Position numbers and translations under genes: made by a program
NCBI GenBank assembly: GCA_034932485.1
Contig: JAYFOQ010000003.1
Location: 4,272-68,271 of the forward strand
From: Gordonibacter sp034932485
Lineage (GTDB): Bacteria > Actinomycetota > Coriobacteriia > Coriobacteriales > Eggerthellaceae
Direction: 5' to 3'
Length of the DNA stretch: 64,000 nt
Part shown: piece after piece, positions 8,368 through 16,554 of the stretch
Position numbering within the stretch: the stretch's first letter is position 1
Layout: every line of letters begins with the position of its first letter
The notes under the pieces: generated by a model
Databases searched by the model: none
Seen by the model: the letters and a program-made list of their open reading frames with translations, nothing else
What the model was told of the DNA's origin: nothing

Positions 8368-8402
8368 TTGCGGCTGCTTGATCTGTTAATAGGTAGCCGC
8401 AA
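8368..8402 (+). terminator. Hairpin after the small subunit gene
   Basis: TTGCGGCT (8368-8375) and AGCCGCAA (8395-8402) form an 8-bp stem with a 19-base loop, 17 bases past the stop. There is no T-run, so it may be an mRNA 3' stabiliser or weak terminator rather than a full stop. Confidence 0.4.
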
Positions 8403-8487
8403 CATTCTGTTGAAGAATCGTTGTGGCCGTTTGGCTTGCCGGTCGGTTGCAACGATACCGTGTTAAAGACCGACAAAGGAGGGTGCA

Positions 8488-8763
8488 ATGACCGAAGACG
8501 AGTTTTTGGCGCTCGACGCTCCCGAGGGCGCTGCCAAGCTGAATGATCTTCTGGCTGAGGGTAAGAGCCAGGACGAAGCCCTAGCTGAGTTCGGCCTGAC
8601 TAAGGCTCACCTCATGAAGGCGCAGATTTTCTTCGTGAAAGATAAGTACATCGCCCGTGCATGGGGTGGCTATACTTCCACGAAGCGTACCGGCAACGAG
8701 GCTGGCGATACCGGCAATGGTGTTGGTAGCAGCGATCCCTCAAAGGGTTATGCTGGCGTCTAA
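8488..8763 (+). CDS. Hypothetical small protein of the Mo cassette
   Basis: A 91-residue acidic protein with a strong AAAGGAGGG ribosome site. Residues 5-50 look helical, and the run SQDEALAEFGLTKAHL resembles a short helix-turn-helix, though no family is recognised. The last 30 residues are Gly/Ser/Asn-rich and probably disordered. It follows the small subunit by 136 bases, with a hairpin between, in the same direction, and is itself followed by two hairpins. It could be a third subunit, a maturation factor or a regulator; the sequence does not decide. Confidence 0.65.
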   Translation: MTEDEFLALDAPEGAAKLNDLLAEGKSQDEALAEFGLTKAHLMKAQIFFVKDKYIARAWGGYTSTKRTGNEAGDTGNGVGSSDPSKGYAGV

Positions 8764-8783
8764 TTAGTGTGGTTGGTAAAAAA

Positions 8784-8869
8784 GGGGAGGCTTGTTCTTG
8801 TGGGGCATGCCTCCCCCATGCGACGATAGGCATTTCCTGCAAAATTTGCTTAGAAGCAAGGTTTGCAGG
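8784..8869 (+). promoter_or_regulatory. Two successive hairpins before the next small gene
   Basis: GGGGAGGC (8784-8791) pairs with GCCTCCCC (8809-8816), and CCTGCAAA (8836-8843) pairs with TTTGCAGG (8862-8869), the latter enclosing a smaller TTGCTT/AAGCAA hairpin. They end about 80 bases before the ATG at 8948. The first may end the upstream transcript; the second could be a leader element. No T-runs. Confidence 0.45.
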
Positions 8870-8947
8870 CAATGCACGATGCTAAGTCGATCAGGGGCAA
8901 GTGCAAGGTGTAAGAATTAAAATCCGAGCATAAGGAGACGAGGCTTT

Positions 8948-9283
8948 ATGGCAACTGAAGAAGAGATCTTAGCTGAAGTGGAGCAATGGGGCCGCTTGAC
9001 TCCTGAACAGGAGATTATCCTGTACAACATTTCTTTGAAGCAAGATGAATTGGGTCGAGAGTCGACAAATCTGTTACTGAGTAAGGTGAAGGGAAACCCC
9101 CTGTACGAGCAAATGATCGAGCGCGAATACCTAACGTATCAGGTGTTTAATCATGGTACCCGGCACGAGATTGCTTGTTTATACGTTACGCTAAAGGGGT
9201 TGCGTTATTGCATTATGTTTGCTGACGAACTTTCTACTCGCCGCAAGTTGAACCCTGCGGGCGCACCTTGGCAGGTTGCCTAG
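8948..9283 (+). CDS. Hypothetical protein of the Mo cassette
   Basis: A 111-residue protein with a good AAGGAG site 13 bases before the ATG. The first 50 residues look helical (TPEQEIILYNISLKQDEL), followed by a stretch that could be strands and a helix. No signal peptide, membrane helix or metal motif; cysteines are isolated. I recognise no family. It sits between another unknown gene (8488) and a SlyD-like isomerase (9389), all in the direction of the iron-sulfur-free Mo enzyme, so a role in assembly or control of that enzyme is plausible but unproven. Confidence 0.65.
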   Translation: MATEEEILAEVEQWGRLTPEQEIILYNISLKQDELGRESTNLLLSKVKGNPLYEQMIEREYLTYQVFNHGTRHEIACLYVTLKGLRYCIMFADELSTRRKLNPAGAPWQVA

Positions 9284-9388
9284 TCTTTTCCCTGCAAGGC
9301 GAGTGCGTCTGGTTTTTTCTGAAAGGCAGCTTGCGTACTCCCTTAGTTAGCCTGAAGCTCAGTTAGCTTGAAACAAAGGAGATCAACG

Positions 9389-9907
9389 ATGCAGCTTGGT
9401 TCTATCATAACCCTTGCGTATACGGGCAAACTCGACGATGGTACAGTTTTTGGCTATGCCACAAAAGAGGAACCTATGAAGTTCCAAACAGGAATGGATA
9501 TGACTATCGATGGCTTCGAGAAGGCCATTTTGGAGATGTCTGAGGCAGGTGAAAAAAAGACGTTCGTTGTCGATGAGTATGGAGCCTATGGCGAGTATCT
9601 CGAAGGACATACGACGAGGATTCCGATTGAGCAAATTCCCGTGGATAATATTGAAGTGGGGAGACGAATTTGGTTATCAAGTAGCGAAGATGGTGCGCCC
9701 ATGCCTGCGACGGTTCTCGGAATTGAGGAAAACGTTGCTTTATTCGATCTTAATCATCCGCTTGCGGGTAAAAGTCTTACCTTTGAGGTGGAATTGCTCG
9801 AGGTGATGGAAGCTCCTGAAGACTTTGTTTCTGCTGCTGAAAAAGCGAAGCATCTGCAAGAACAGACGAAGCTGCTGGGCGGCGATCAGGGAGACGATTT
9901 CCGATAA
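9389..9907 (+). CDS. FKBP-type peptidyl-prolyl isomerase, SlyD-like
   Basis: A 172-residue cytoplasmic prolyl isomerase. The start at 9389 has AAAGGAG seven bases upstream and gives MQLGSIITLAYTG, the usual SlyD opening. The FKBP pattern is present: YTGKLDDGTVFG, a Gly-rich strand, DGFEKAILEM, then GEKKTFVVDEYGAYGEY, with an inserted flap domain (about residues 70-120), ending in NHPLAGKSLTFEVELLEV. The metal-binding His/Cys tail of E. coli SlyD is absent. SlyD proteins aid folding and metal-cofactor enzyme maturation; its place at the end of the Mo cassette suggests a dedicated folding helper, which is inference. Confidence 0.85.
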   Translation: MQLGSIITLAYTGKLDDGTVFGYATKEEPMKFQTGMDMTIDGFEKAILEMSEAGEKKTFVVDEYGAYGEYLEGHTTRIPIEQIPVDNIEVGRRIWLSSSEDGAPMPATVLGIEENVALFDLNHPLAGKSLTFEVELLEVMEAPEDFVSAAEKAKHLQEQTKLLGGDQGDDFR

Positions 9908-9923
9908 GTTTTGCTTATTCTCG

Positions 9924-9960
9924 CAATGTCGAGGTGGGGGTTGCCCTCTCCTCGACATTG
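9924..9960 (+). terminator. Strong hairpin after the isomerase gene
   Basis: CAATGTCGAGG (9924-9934) and CCTCGACATTG (9950-9960) form a perfect 11-bp stem, with further pairing of GGGGG with CCCTC inside. It begins 17 bases past the isomerase stop and lacks a T-run. Confidence 0.55.
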
Positions 9961-9992
9961 TCGTATGAAGTATCCGAAGGGAGTGGCAAGGG

Positions 9993-10301
9993 ATGTGCTG
10001 GTCGTGCAACCCCATTTGCGGCGGCTGTAGGCCGCCGCGTAAGCGTCCGGTCAAGTGTCCGGAATGCGGAATGTTCAATGCGATCGATCTTGAACATTTT
10101 AATAAGGTTAATCCGTGTACCAAATGCGGCTTTGATTTGACCGATTTAGCTCGTCCTGAACCAGTTGCATGCACGATTTGCGGCGAGGTGTGTTACAACC
10201 CATGCCGCAAAGGAAAAGAGGAGCAACCTAGTAACGAACTGCGGGTTTGTCAAGTTCGTGTTTGTGTGCCGCTCGGTACGAAGTCAGATTTTTCAGAATA
10301 G
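9993..10301 (+). CDS. Cys-rich multi-knuckle mini-protein
   Basis: A 102-residue protein starting MCWSCNPICGGC and containing several CxxC pairs (CPEC, CTKC, CTIC), with 14 cysteines in the first 75 residues and two more in the tail. The pattern suggests two or three zinc ribbons or another metal site. The ribosome site is AAGGGAG. It is the last plus-strand gene of the iron-sulfur-free Mo cassette and faces sdaA (stop at 10342). It resembles the mini-proteins at 50586 and 59849 in opening with dense cysteines followed by a zinc-ribbon pair. Function unknown. Confidence 0.7.
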   Translation: MCWSCNPICGGCRPPRKRPVKCPECGMFNAIDLEHFNKVNPCTKCGFDLTDLARPEPVACTICGEVCYNPCRKGKEEQPSNELRVCQVRVCVPLGTKSDFSE

Positions 10302-10341
10302 TATTGAGAAAATAATCGTTGCGGTATCCGGGGCGAATGCT

Positions 10342-11955
10342 CTACGCCCGCCCCGCACACCACGCACAAGCACTAGGGGCAACAGCAATGCCGCCAAGTG
10401 CACTTTCTCGCAACTCAAAGGGTAAAGAGCGCCCAACGGCATCCATCGCAGCCACCGTTTCGTCAAAGTTTACGATATTATCGATATCTGCCAGCGCAAT
10501 TTGCGCGCAAACCAAAGCTGTAGCGGCTGCGGTGGCGTTTCGCTTTTGACAGGGAATTTCAACTAGTCCTCCAATAGGGTCGCATACGAGACCCATAAGC
10601 GATGTTAATGCGTTGCTTGCTGCGGATAGCGCCTGGGTGGGCGAACCTCCAGCCATTTCTACCGTTGCGGCGGCTGCCATAGCAGCCGCCGATCCAATTT
10701 CGGCCTGACAGCCACCTTCCGCACCCGAAACCGTAGCATTGCGCGCGATGAGGTAACCTACTGCAGCTGCTGCCAACAAACCCTTTTGCAGTACCTTGGT
10801 GTCGTAACCCCGCTCTTCTTCTAAAGCCAATAGTACACCGGGCACGACACCCGATGAGCCTGCGGTGGGCGCGGCTACAATACGACCCATTGAGGCATTC
10901 GTTTCTAATACGGCAAGAGCAAACTCCATCGCGCGTCCCGTAAGTTTGTCGACGACAGAAGTTCCCTGTTCGCGGGCGGCGTGCACTTTGCGCGCTTCGC
11001 CGCCAATAAGACCTCCCATTGACAGTACGGGTTCACGCAAGGGTTCGGTTGCCGAAGCTCGCATAACAGCTAAAGCCCGGTTGACATAGGTGTAAGCATC
11101 GCAGCGACATCCGTCCAACGCATCGAGCGCTTCTTCTCGCGCCAAGAATACATCGGCAAGAGAGCCCTTCTGTTCGTTGCAGCGTGCAAGCAGTTCGGCA
11201 CCGGTAGTAAAATCGCATGTTGAGAAGCGTCGTTCGGCTTCTTCAGCCGATGGAGGATGGGGGTCCATGAGTTTGCCTGTGGGGCTGTCTGCTGGCACGA
11301 TGCGCACGTCATGCACGGCCGGATGCCGTTCAATGCATTCCTTCACCGCGCGAGGGAGTGTCCCATCTACTTCGAGCACCGTGTATGCTCCCGATCCGCG
11401 TCGCGTGCGAAACATTCGTGCGGTGCCAATGTTTACTTCGTATTCCGATACACAACCAGCGATATGGGCTAGTACACCCGTTTCGTCTCGCTGACGTACC
11501 ACTAAGCTCGTGTGTTCGCCGGTTATATCTACCTCGATGCCATCAATGCGTTTGATAACAGCAGCGCCTCCACCAATACTGACGCCACGCACCTCTAAGG
11601 TATTGCCCTGCTTATCTTCAATAAACAAATCTACGGTGTTGGGGTGATCTACTGCTTTGTCTGGATTGCCTATAAACGTGAAACGTAAGCCAGTTTCATG
11701 GGCTCGCTCGAAAGAATTGCGGATGCCTAGATCGTCGGGGGCCATTCCGAGGAGTCCGGCTACGAGCGCTTTGTCGGTGCCGTGTCCCGATTGCGTGCAG
11801 GCAAGCGACCCGTACAGTGTAAAGGTCACCTGTGACGGCGGAGCGGCTAAGAGGCTTTTTGCCATGCGAGCAATACGTAGAGCGCCTGCTGTATGAGAAC
11901 TTGAGGGGCCCACCATGATGGGGCCAATGATGTCGGTCAAACCGAGCGTTTCCAT
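10342..11955 (-). CDS. sdaA: L-serine ammonia-lyase, iron-sulfur-dependent, single chain with ACT domain
   Basis: A 537-residue enzyme converting L-serine to pyruvate and ammonia through a [4Fe-4S] cluster that binds substrate. The beta domain (about residues 1-150) starts with GPSSSHTAGALRIARMA, an ACT regulatory domain follows (about 150-225), and the alpha domain fills the rest with TAGSSGVVPG, AEGGCQAEIG and VCDPIGGLVEIPC, the last two carrying cluster cysteines; a tail ending SACAWCAG is as expected. Beta and alpha parts are fused here, unlike the two-chain Bacillus form. The start has AAAGGA upstream. Such an enzyme fits an asaccharolytic anaerobe living on amino acids. It stands alone, divergent from ppaC. 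Confidence 0.95.
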   Translation of the reverse strand: METLGLTDIIGPIMVGPSSSHTAGALRIARMAKSLLAAPPSQVTFTLYGSLACTQSGHGTDKALVAGLLGMAPDDLGIRNSFERAHETGLRFTFIGNPDKAVDHPNTVDLFIEDKQGNTLEVRGVSIGGGAAVIKRIDGIEVDITGEHTSLVVRQRDETGVLAHIAGCVSEYEVNIGTARMFRTRRGSGAYTVLEVDGTLPRAVKECIERHPAVHDVRIVPADSPTGKLMDPHPPSAEEAERRFSTCDFTTGAELLARCNEQKGSLADVFLAREEALDALDGCRCDAYTYVNRALAVMRASATEPLREPVLSMGGLIGGEARKVHAAREQGTSVVDKLTGRAMEFALAVLETNASMGRIVAAPTAGSSGVVPGVLLALEEERGYDTKVLQKGLLAAAAVGYLIARNATVSGAEGGCQAEIGSAAAMAAAATVEMAGGSPTQALSAASNALTSLMGLVCDPIGGLVEIPCQKRNATAAATALVCAQIALADIDNIVNFDETVAAMDAVGRSLPFELRESALGGIAVAPSACAWCAGRA

Positions 11956-12209
11956 GCGTTTCCTTTCGAGGCAGGTGCCGCTTAGTTCTTAAGGTGGTGC
12001 TATCGTAGCGCATGCTTGCGGCCCCTTCCACCGTGCGTTTATGAGATTTTCGACGGCTAAACAGCTGTGGAAGCGCATCGGTTGTTGTACCAGCGCTATA
12101 CTGGTCGCGTTATCGTTGCAGGCATGAGCCTGTTGGCGAGGGAACCCAACCATCTATAAAGAAAGCAAACGTGCCCTGCGCGGGGCATCAATGCGAAGGA
12201 GCGAGCACC

Positions 12210-13169
12210 ATGGCCGAGCCCATCATCGTCGTTGGACACAAGAATCCCGACAACGATTCCATCAGCGCAGCAGTCGGATACGCGTATCTGAAAAATGAGC
12301 TGGCGCGTCGTGACGCTGGCGACGGAGAGCCGGAAGCATACGAACCGGTTCGTCTTGGCCCGCTGCCGCCGGAGAGCTCCTGGGTGCTTGAGAGTGTCGG
12401 CATTGAGGAGCCTCGTCTTGTTGAGAATGTGTTTACCAAAAGCGATGCGCCGAAGCAGCGCGTGGTGCTGGTAGATCACAACGAGGTACGTCAGGCGGTC
12501 GATGGTATTGAAGACGCGGAGGTTGTTGAAATTATCGACCATCACCGCATCGGAGGTATGACCACCGCGAGCCCCATCATGTTTTTGAATCTGCCTTTGG
12601 GCTCCACGGCATCCATTGTTACGCTGGAATTCGAGCGTAATGACGTGGAAATGCCTACGTCCATTGCCAAGGTGCTTTTGTCGGCCATCCTTACCGACAC
12701 CGTTATTCTGAAGTCACCCACGGCTACCGCCACCGATCGCGCTCTCGTGGAGAAGCTGTCCGCTCAGATGGGGGTCGATCCCACGGAGTTCGGCCTTGCG
12801 GTGTTCAAACAGCGCGGAGGCGAAGGTACTATGCCTATCAAAGAGTTCGTGTGCGCTGACTCAAAGGAGTTCCAGACGGGCGAAGCTACGGTGCTTATTG
12901 CCCAGCACGAGACGGTGGATCTTGCGGCAGCCTTAGAGCGTGAGGACGAAGCTCGCGAGTTTATGCGTAACCTGCGTGAGCAGCATGGCTATCAGTTTGT
13001 GTTGCTTATGGTTACCGATATTATTGCTGAAGGTAGTCAGTTCCTTTGTGAGGGTGACTGCGAATTAGTCAATCGTGTGTTCGACATCGAATGCATCCCT
13101 GGTGGCGTGTGGATGCCCGGCGTTTTGAGTCGCAAAAAGCAAGTAGCTGCTAAGATTCTTGGAGCTTAG
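12210..13169 (+). CDS. ppaC: Manganese-dependent inorganic pyrophosphatase (family II)
   Basis: A 319-residue DHH-family enzyme hydrolysing pyrophosphate to phosphate, helping to pull biosynthetic reactions forward. Metal motifs are complete: GHKNPDND near the start, VDHNE (about residue 90), IIDHHRIGG (about 110) and the C-terminal substrate signature SRKKQV. The ATG at 12210 is preceded by AAGGAG. The peptidase gene begins one base after its stop, so the two are co-transcribed. Confidence 0.95.
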   Translation: MAEPIIVVGHKNPDNDSISAAVGYAYLKNELARRDAGDGEPEAYEPVRLGPLPPESSWVLESVGIEEPRLVENVFTKSDAPKQRVVLVDHNEVRQAVDGIEDAEVVEIIDHHRIGGMTTASPIMFLNLPLGSTASIVTLEFERNDVEMPTSIAKVLLSAILTDTVILKSPTATATDRALVEKLSAQMGVDPTEFGLAVFKQRGGEGTMPIKEFVCADSKEFQTGEATVLIAQHETVDLAAALEREDEAREFMRNLREQHGYQFVLLMVTDIIAEGSQFLCEGDCELVNRVFDIECIPGGVWMPGVLSRKKQVAAKILGA

Positions 13170-13170
13170 C

Positions 13171-14283
13171 ATGAACCCGACACGTCTACTCGATTTATTC
13201 TGCGACCTCGTTCGCATTGAGAGTCCTTCGCGCAGTGAAGGCGCGATGGCGCTACGGTGTGCCGAGGAGTTGCGTAGCCTGGGTTTCTCGGTGCGTTTTG
13301 ACGATTCGGCTAAGCAAACAGGTTCTGACACCGGAAATCTTATCGCGTATCTTCCTGGCACGACTACAGGGCATATCGTATTGTCGGCCCATATGGATAC
13401 CGTTGAGCCGTGCGTGGGTGTCGAGCCTATTGTAGTGGACGGTGTTGTGCGCTCGGTTGGTGACACCATTCTGGGAGCCGACGATAAAGCAGGGGTGGCA
13501 GCTATTTTCGAGGGGGTACGCTCAGTCCTCGAGGCGGGGTTGCCGCGCCCAGATGTCACGGTACTGCTGACCACCTGCGAAGAGTTGCACCTGTTGGGGT
13601 CTAGCGCTCTGGGGGTTGATGAGCTGCCCGTGGGTGCTCCTTGTTACGTGCTCGATGCTGACGGAGCCCCCGGAACCATTATCACTGGTGCTCCTTGCCA
13701 CTATGCTATGCAGGCGGTATTCCATGGCCGCGCATCGCATGCGGGCGTTGTTCCTGAAGCGGGTATTTCGGCTATTCGTATGGCGGCTGCAGCTATTGAA
13801 GCTATGCCTTTGGGACGCTTAGATGAGGCCACTACGGCAAACATTGGCATCATTGAAGGTGGTCGCGAGACAAATGTCGTGCCCGATACCTGCATGCTTG
13901 CGGGGGAGTGTCGTTCGCTTTATACGGATCGCATCAATGCTCAGCGTGATGCCATGGCGGCTGCTCTTGAAGCGGCAGCCGCGCGCTTTGGTGGCTCGGT
14001 GGATATCGAGTGGGAAAAGAGCTATGACGCTGTACTTTACGATGAGCATGACCCCCTTGTTCAAGCTATCGTTCGCGCGGTTGCGTCTGCTGGTCTCGAG
14101 CCGCATTTCCATCACTCTGGCGGTGGTGCCGATGCCAACGTGCTCGCCGCTTGTGGCGTGCGTCCCGTTACGCTTAGCGTTGGTATGTCAAACTTCCATT
14201 CGCTTGATGAGTATATTGCTGTTGTCGATCTGGAGAATTCAGCCCGTCTTGTAGAGGCTCTCGTTGCCGAAGGGGCCAAGTAG
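13171..14283 (+). CDS. M20-family peptidase, PepT-like
   Basis: A 370-residue zinc aminopeptidase-like protein for short peptides. Metal-binding motifs are SAHMDTVEP (His and following Asp), GADDKAGVA (bridging Asp), TCEE (catalytic Glu and ligand) and a late SNFHSLDEY (last His). The start at 13171 is one base past the ppaC stop, and its ribosome site (TTGGAG) lies in the end of ppaC, showing translational coupling. Length and motifs fit the PepT/YqjE branch rather than dipeptidase PepV. Exact substrate unknown. Confidence 0.85.
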   Translation: MNPTRLLDLFCDLVRIESPSRSEGAMALRCAEELRSLGFSVRFDDSAKQTGSDTGNLIAYLPGTTTGHIVLSAHMDTVEPCVGVEPIVVDGVVRSVGDTILGADDKAGVAAIFEGVRSVLEAGLPRPDVTVLLTTCEELHLLGSSALGVDELPVGAPCYVLDADGAPGTIITGAPCHYAMQAVFHGRASHAGVVPEAGISAIRMAAAAIEAMPLGRLDEATTANIGIIEGGRETNVVPDTCMLAGECRSLYTDRINAQRDAMAAALEAAAARFGGSVDIEWEKSYDAVLYDEHDPLVQAIVRAVASAGLEPHFHHSGGGADANVLAACGVRPVTLSVGMSNFHSLDEYIAVVDLENSARLVEALVAEGAK

Positions 14284-14395
14284 AGTCGTGCAAGGCGGTA
14301 CGACAATGAGACAGCAGGCAGACACTAGCTAGTACGCCGACACTAAAGCGGACGCATAGCACAATAGGTTCCGTACGGCTTGATGACTCCCTCCA

Positions 14396-14428
14396 TCAAA
14401 GGGTGCTATACTGTATAGCACCCTTTGA
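14396..14428 (+). promoter_or_regulatory. Perfect 33-bp operator palindrome of the toxin-antitoxin operon
   Basis: Arms of 15 bases (14396-14410 and 14414-14428) are exact reverse complements around CTG. The centre contains TATACT, a -10-like hexamer, so a bound repressor would block the promoter. It lies 20 bases before the antitoxin ATG; ribbon-helix-helix antitoxins typically autorepress at such sites. Confidence 0.8.
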
Positions 14429-14448
14429 CTTTTTAGGATGGAGGTACT

Positions 14449-14799
14449 ATGACGGCGGTTCAGATGAACATAAGAATAGACAGCGATCTCAAGCAACGGG
14501 GCGACGAGGTTATCGCCCGCAAAGGTTTCACGCCCTCCCAAGTGGTGCGCGCCGTTTGGGAATACGTCGACGAGACGGGCGATCTTCCTGTGCCTCTGCG
14601 CAAGCGAAGTACTACCGATGCAGAGGAAGACGCTGAGCGCCAGCGCGGGCTCGCTCTTGTCGAAGAAGGTTCGCACATTTGGGAGAATTTCTTCAAAGAT
14701 CACGGCCTCGCGGTGCCGACTGCTCTCGAAAGAACGCCCTATAAAGAACTGAGTGAGGAAATGTATGAGGAGATGCTCAACGAGATGATGTCTCGATGA
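14449..14799 (+). CDS. Ribbon-helix-helix antitoxin (RelB/DinJ type)
   Basis: A 116-residue protein whose first 50 residues match the ribbon-helix-helix DNA-binding fold of RelB/DinJ antitoxins (MNIRIDSDLKQRGDEVI, then a TPSQVVRAVWEYV helix). The acidic, helical C-terminal half would wrap the toxin. The start has GGAGG upstream, and a perfect palindromic operator precedes it, fitting autorepression. The stop overlaps the toxin start (ATGA). DinJ-type antitoxins usually pair with YafQ/RelE toxins, but here the partner is a PIN-domain protein. Confidence 0.85.
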   Translation: MTAVQMNIRIDSDLKQRGDEVIARKGFTPSQVVRAVWEYVDETGDLPVPLRKRSTTDAEEDAERQRGLALVEEGSHIWENFFKDHGLAVPTALERTPYKELSEEMYEEMLNEMMSR

Positions 14800-15308
14800 G
14801 CGATGTTTTTATGAAGCTTCTTCTGGATACCAATGTGTGGCTTGATTACTTTCTTGACCGTGGCGAAAGCCATGGTCGTACAAAGGAGCTATTAGCGGAA
14901 GCGTTTGTTCGGAAAGATGTCGTGCTTTATGCGGCATCGACCACTCTTAAAGATGTTTTCTATCTGATACCTTTGCAGTTGAAACGTTCGCTCCGTGCGG
15001 AAGGTATCACCATTACCGAGTCTCTTTCGGCTGCTGCGACCGAGACAGCATGGTCCTGTTTGAGAGTTATGCTCGACGTATCCCAGGTCGTGCCGATGGG
15101 AAGGGGTGAGGCGCTGCAATCGATAGTCTATCGGTCGATTCACGAAGATTTCGAAGATAACTTCATCGCGTCTGCTGTTCGACGCGCAGACGCAGACTAC
15201 TTGGTGACCAGTGACGAGCGATTCTGCTGCCATAGCCTTGTGGCAACGGTTTCAGTGCAAGAAGCCATACGCTTGCTAGAGGCCACTCGTCCGAAACCCT
15301 TCCTATAA
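14796..15308 (+). CDS. PIN-domain toxin (VapC-like ribonuclease)
   Basis: A 170-residue PIN-domain protein expected to cut RNA with a divalent metal. The acidic site residues are visible: LLLDTNVWLDYF near the start, a mid-chain Glu/Asp pair, and HEDFEDNFIASAVRRADADYLVTSD, typical of the C-terminal half of PIN toxins. It overlaps the antitoxin by four bases. A second in-frame ATG at 14811 (MKLLLDT) would give the usual PIN start, but the overlap favours 14796. Length is slightly above average for VapC. Confidence 0.85.
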   Translation: MSDVFMKLLLDTNVWLDYFLDRGESHGRTKELLAEAFVRKDVVLYAASTTLKDVFYLIPLQLKRSLRAEGITITESLSAAATETAWSCLRVMLDVSQVVPMGRGEALQSIVYRSIHEDFEDNFIASAVRRADADYLVTSDERFCCHSLVATVSVQEAIRLLEATRPKPFL

Positions 15309-15414
15309 ATAATGTGCTGAAAATATCGTATTCTGTGAGGAACTTGAGAAAATAGCCTCTTCCATCAGCATGAACATGATCCTGTGATAATAGATACTCC
15401 CGGGTGCGTGGCGT

Positions 15415-15443
15415 TTGACAAGCCTGATGGCCGGTGGTAGAGT
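15415..15443 (+). promoter_or_regulatory. Promoter of the ribosomal protein operon
   Basis: A perfect TTGACA (15415-15420), 17-base spacer and TAGAGT (15438-15443) form a strong housekeeping promoter. The leader to the rpsL start would be about 125 bases. Confidence 0.75.
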
Positions 15444-15574
15444 TCTCGATCGCGCCTTTTATGGGCGTCAAGTTTTCATGTGCGTACCAGCTGAACGCAC
15501 AGGGAAGCGTATGCAAAAGGCGATTGTCTATCTATATATAGGTAATCGAAGCAAGAGGTAGAAGGAGAGAAGCT

Positions 15575-15946
15575 TTGCCTACTATTAACCAGTTGGTCCG
15601 CAAGGGCCGCCACCAGTCGGTCGACAAGAAGAAGACGCCGGCTCTGAAGGGCAACCCGCAGAAGCGTGGCGTATGCACCCGCGTGTACACGACGACGCCG
15701 AAGAAACCGAACTCGGCTCTTCGTAAGGTTTGCCGTGTACGTCTGGTAAACGGCATGGAAGTGACCGCCTATATCCCGGGCATTGGTCACAACCTGCAGG
15801 AGCACTCGATGGTGCTTATCCGCGGTGGTCGTGTAAAGGACCTCCCCGGTGTGCGCTATAAGGTTATCCGCGCTGCTTTGGACTGCTCGGCTGTTGACAG
15901 CCGTCGTCAGGCTCGTAGCCGCTACGGTACCAAGCGCCCTAAATAG
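15575..15946 (+). CDS. rpsL: 30S ribosomal protein S12
   Basis: A 123-residue S12 of standard length with the universal motifs PTINQLVRKGR, TTTPKKPNSALRK and GGRVKDLPGVRY. The start codon is TTG, set by GAAGGAG upstream and by the conserved N-terminus. The streptomycin-contact lysines in PKKPNS and VKDLPG are the wild-type residues. First gene of the str operon; rpsG follows after 118 bases. Confidence 0.97.
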   Translation: MPTINQLVRKGRHQSVDKKKTPALKGNPQKRGVCTRVYTTTPKKPNSALRKVCRVRLVNGMEVTAYIPGIGHNLQEHSMVLIRGGRVKDLPGVRYKVIRAALDCSAVDSRRQARSRYGTKRPK

Positions 15947-16064
15947 TCAACCACTAAGACGCGCGGGCCGCGAAACCGCAATCGCCCAAAGGGGGATGAT
16001 CGCGGGGCCTAATGGACGGATTGAAAGCCGTCTCGAAGCGCGCAGGAACATGAAGGAGTAATAC

Positions 16065-16535
16065 ATGCCGCGTCGTGCAGCAGCCGTCCGCCGTGAAGTA
16101 CAACCGGACGCACAGTACAACAACCGCCTTGTCACGCAGCTGATCAACAAGATCCTGCTTGACGGCAAGAAAGCCACCGCCGAGAACATCGTTTACGGCG
16201 CATTTGCCATCGTTGAACAGAAGACCGGCGGCGATCCGCTGGCTGTGTTCAAGAAGGCCATGGACAACGTTCGCCCAACCCTCGAGGTAAAGCCGAAGCG
16301 CGTTGGCGGTGCCACCTATCAGGTGCCGATGGAAGTTAACTCCCGTCGTGCTACTACGTTAGCCATCCGCTGGATGGTTGATTTCTCGCGTAAGCGCAAG
16401 GAGCACACCATGAAAGAGCGCCTTGCCGCTGAGATTATGGATGCCTCCGAGAACGCGGGTGCCTCGGTTAAGAAGCGTGAGGATTTGTATAAGATGGCAG
16501 AGTCCAACCGCGCATTCTCGCACTACCGCTTCTAG
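16065..16535 (+). CDS. rpsG: 30S ribosomal protein S7
   Basis: A 156-residue S7 with the expected MPRRAAAVRREVQPD start and ANRAFSHYR-like end (SNRAFSHYRF), which binds 16S rRNA at the head of the small subunit. The start has AAGGAG nine bases upstream. It sits between rpsL and fusA in the usual str order. Confidence 0.97.
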   Translation: MPRRAAAVRREVQPDAQYNNRLVTQLINKILLDGKKATAENIVYGAFAIVEQKTGGDPLAVFKKAMDNVRPTLEVKPKRVGGATYQVPMEVNSRRATTLAIRWMVDFSRKRKEHTMKERLAAEIMDASENAGASVKKREDLYKMAESNRAFSHYRF

Positions 16536-16554
16536 AGGAAGGTGTGGAGCTTAC

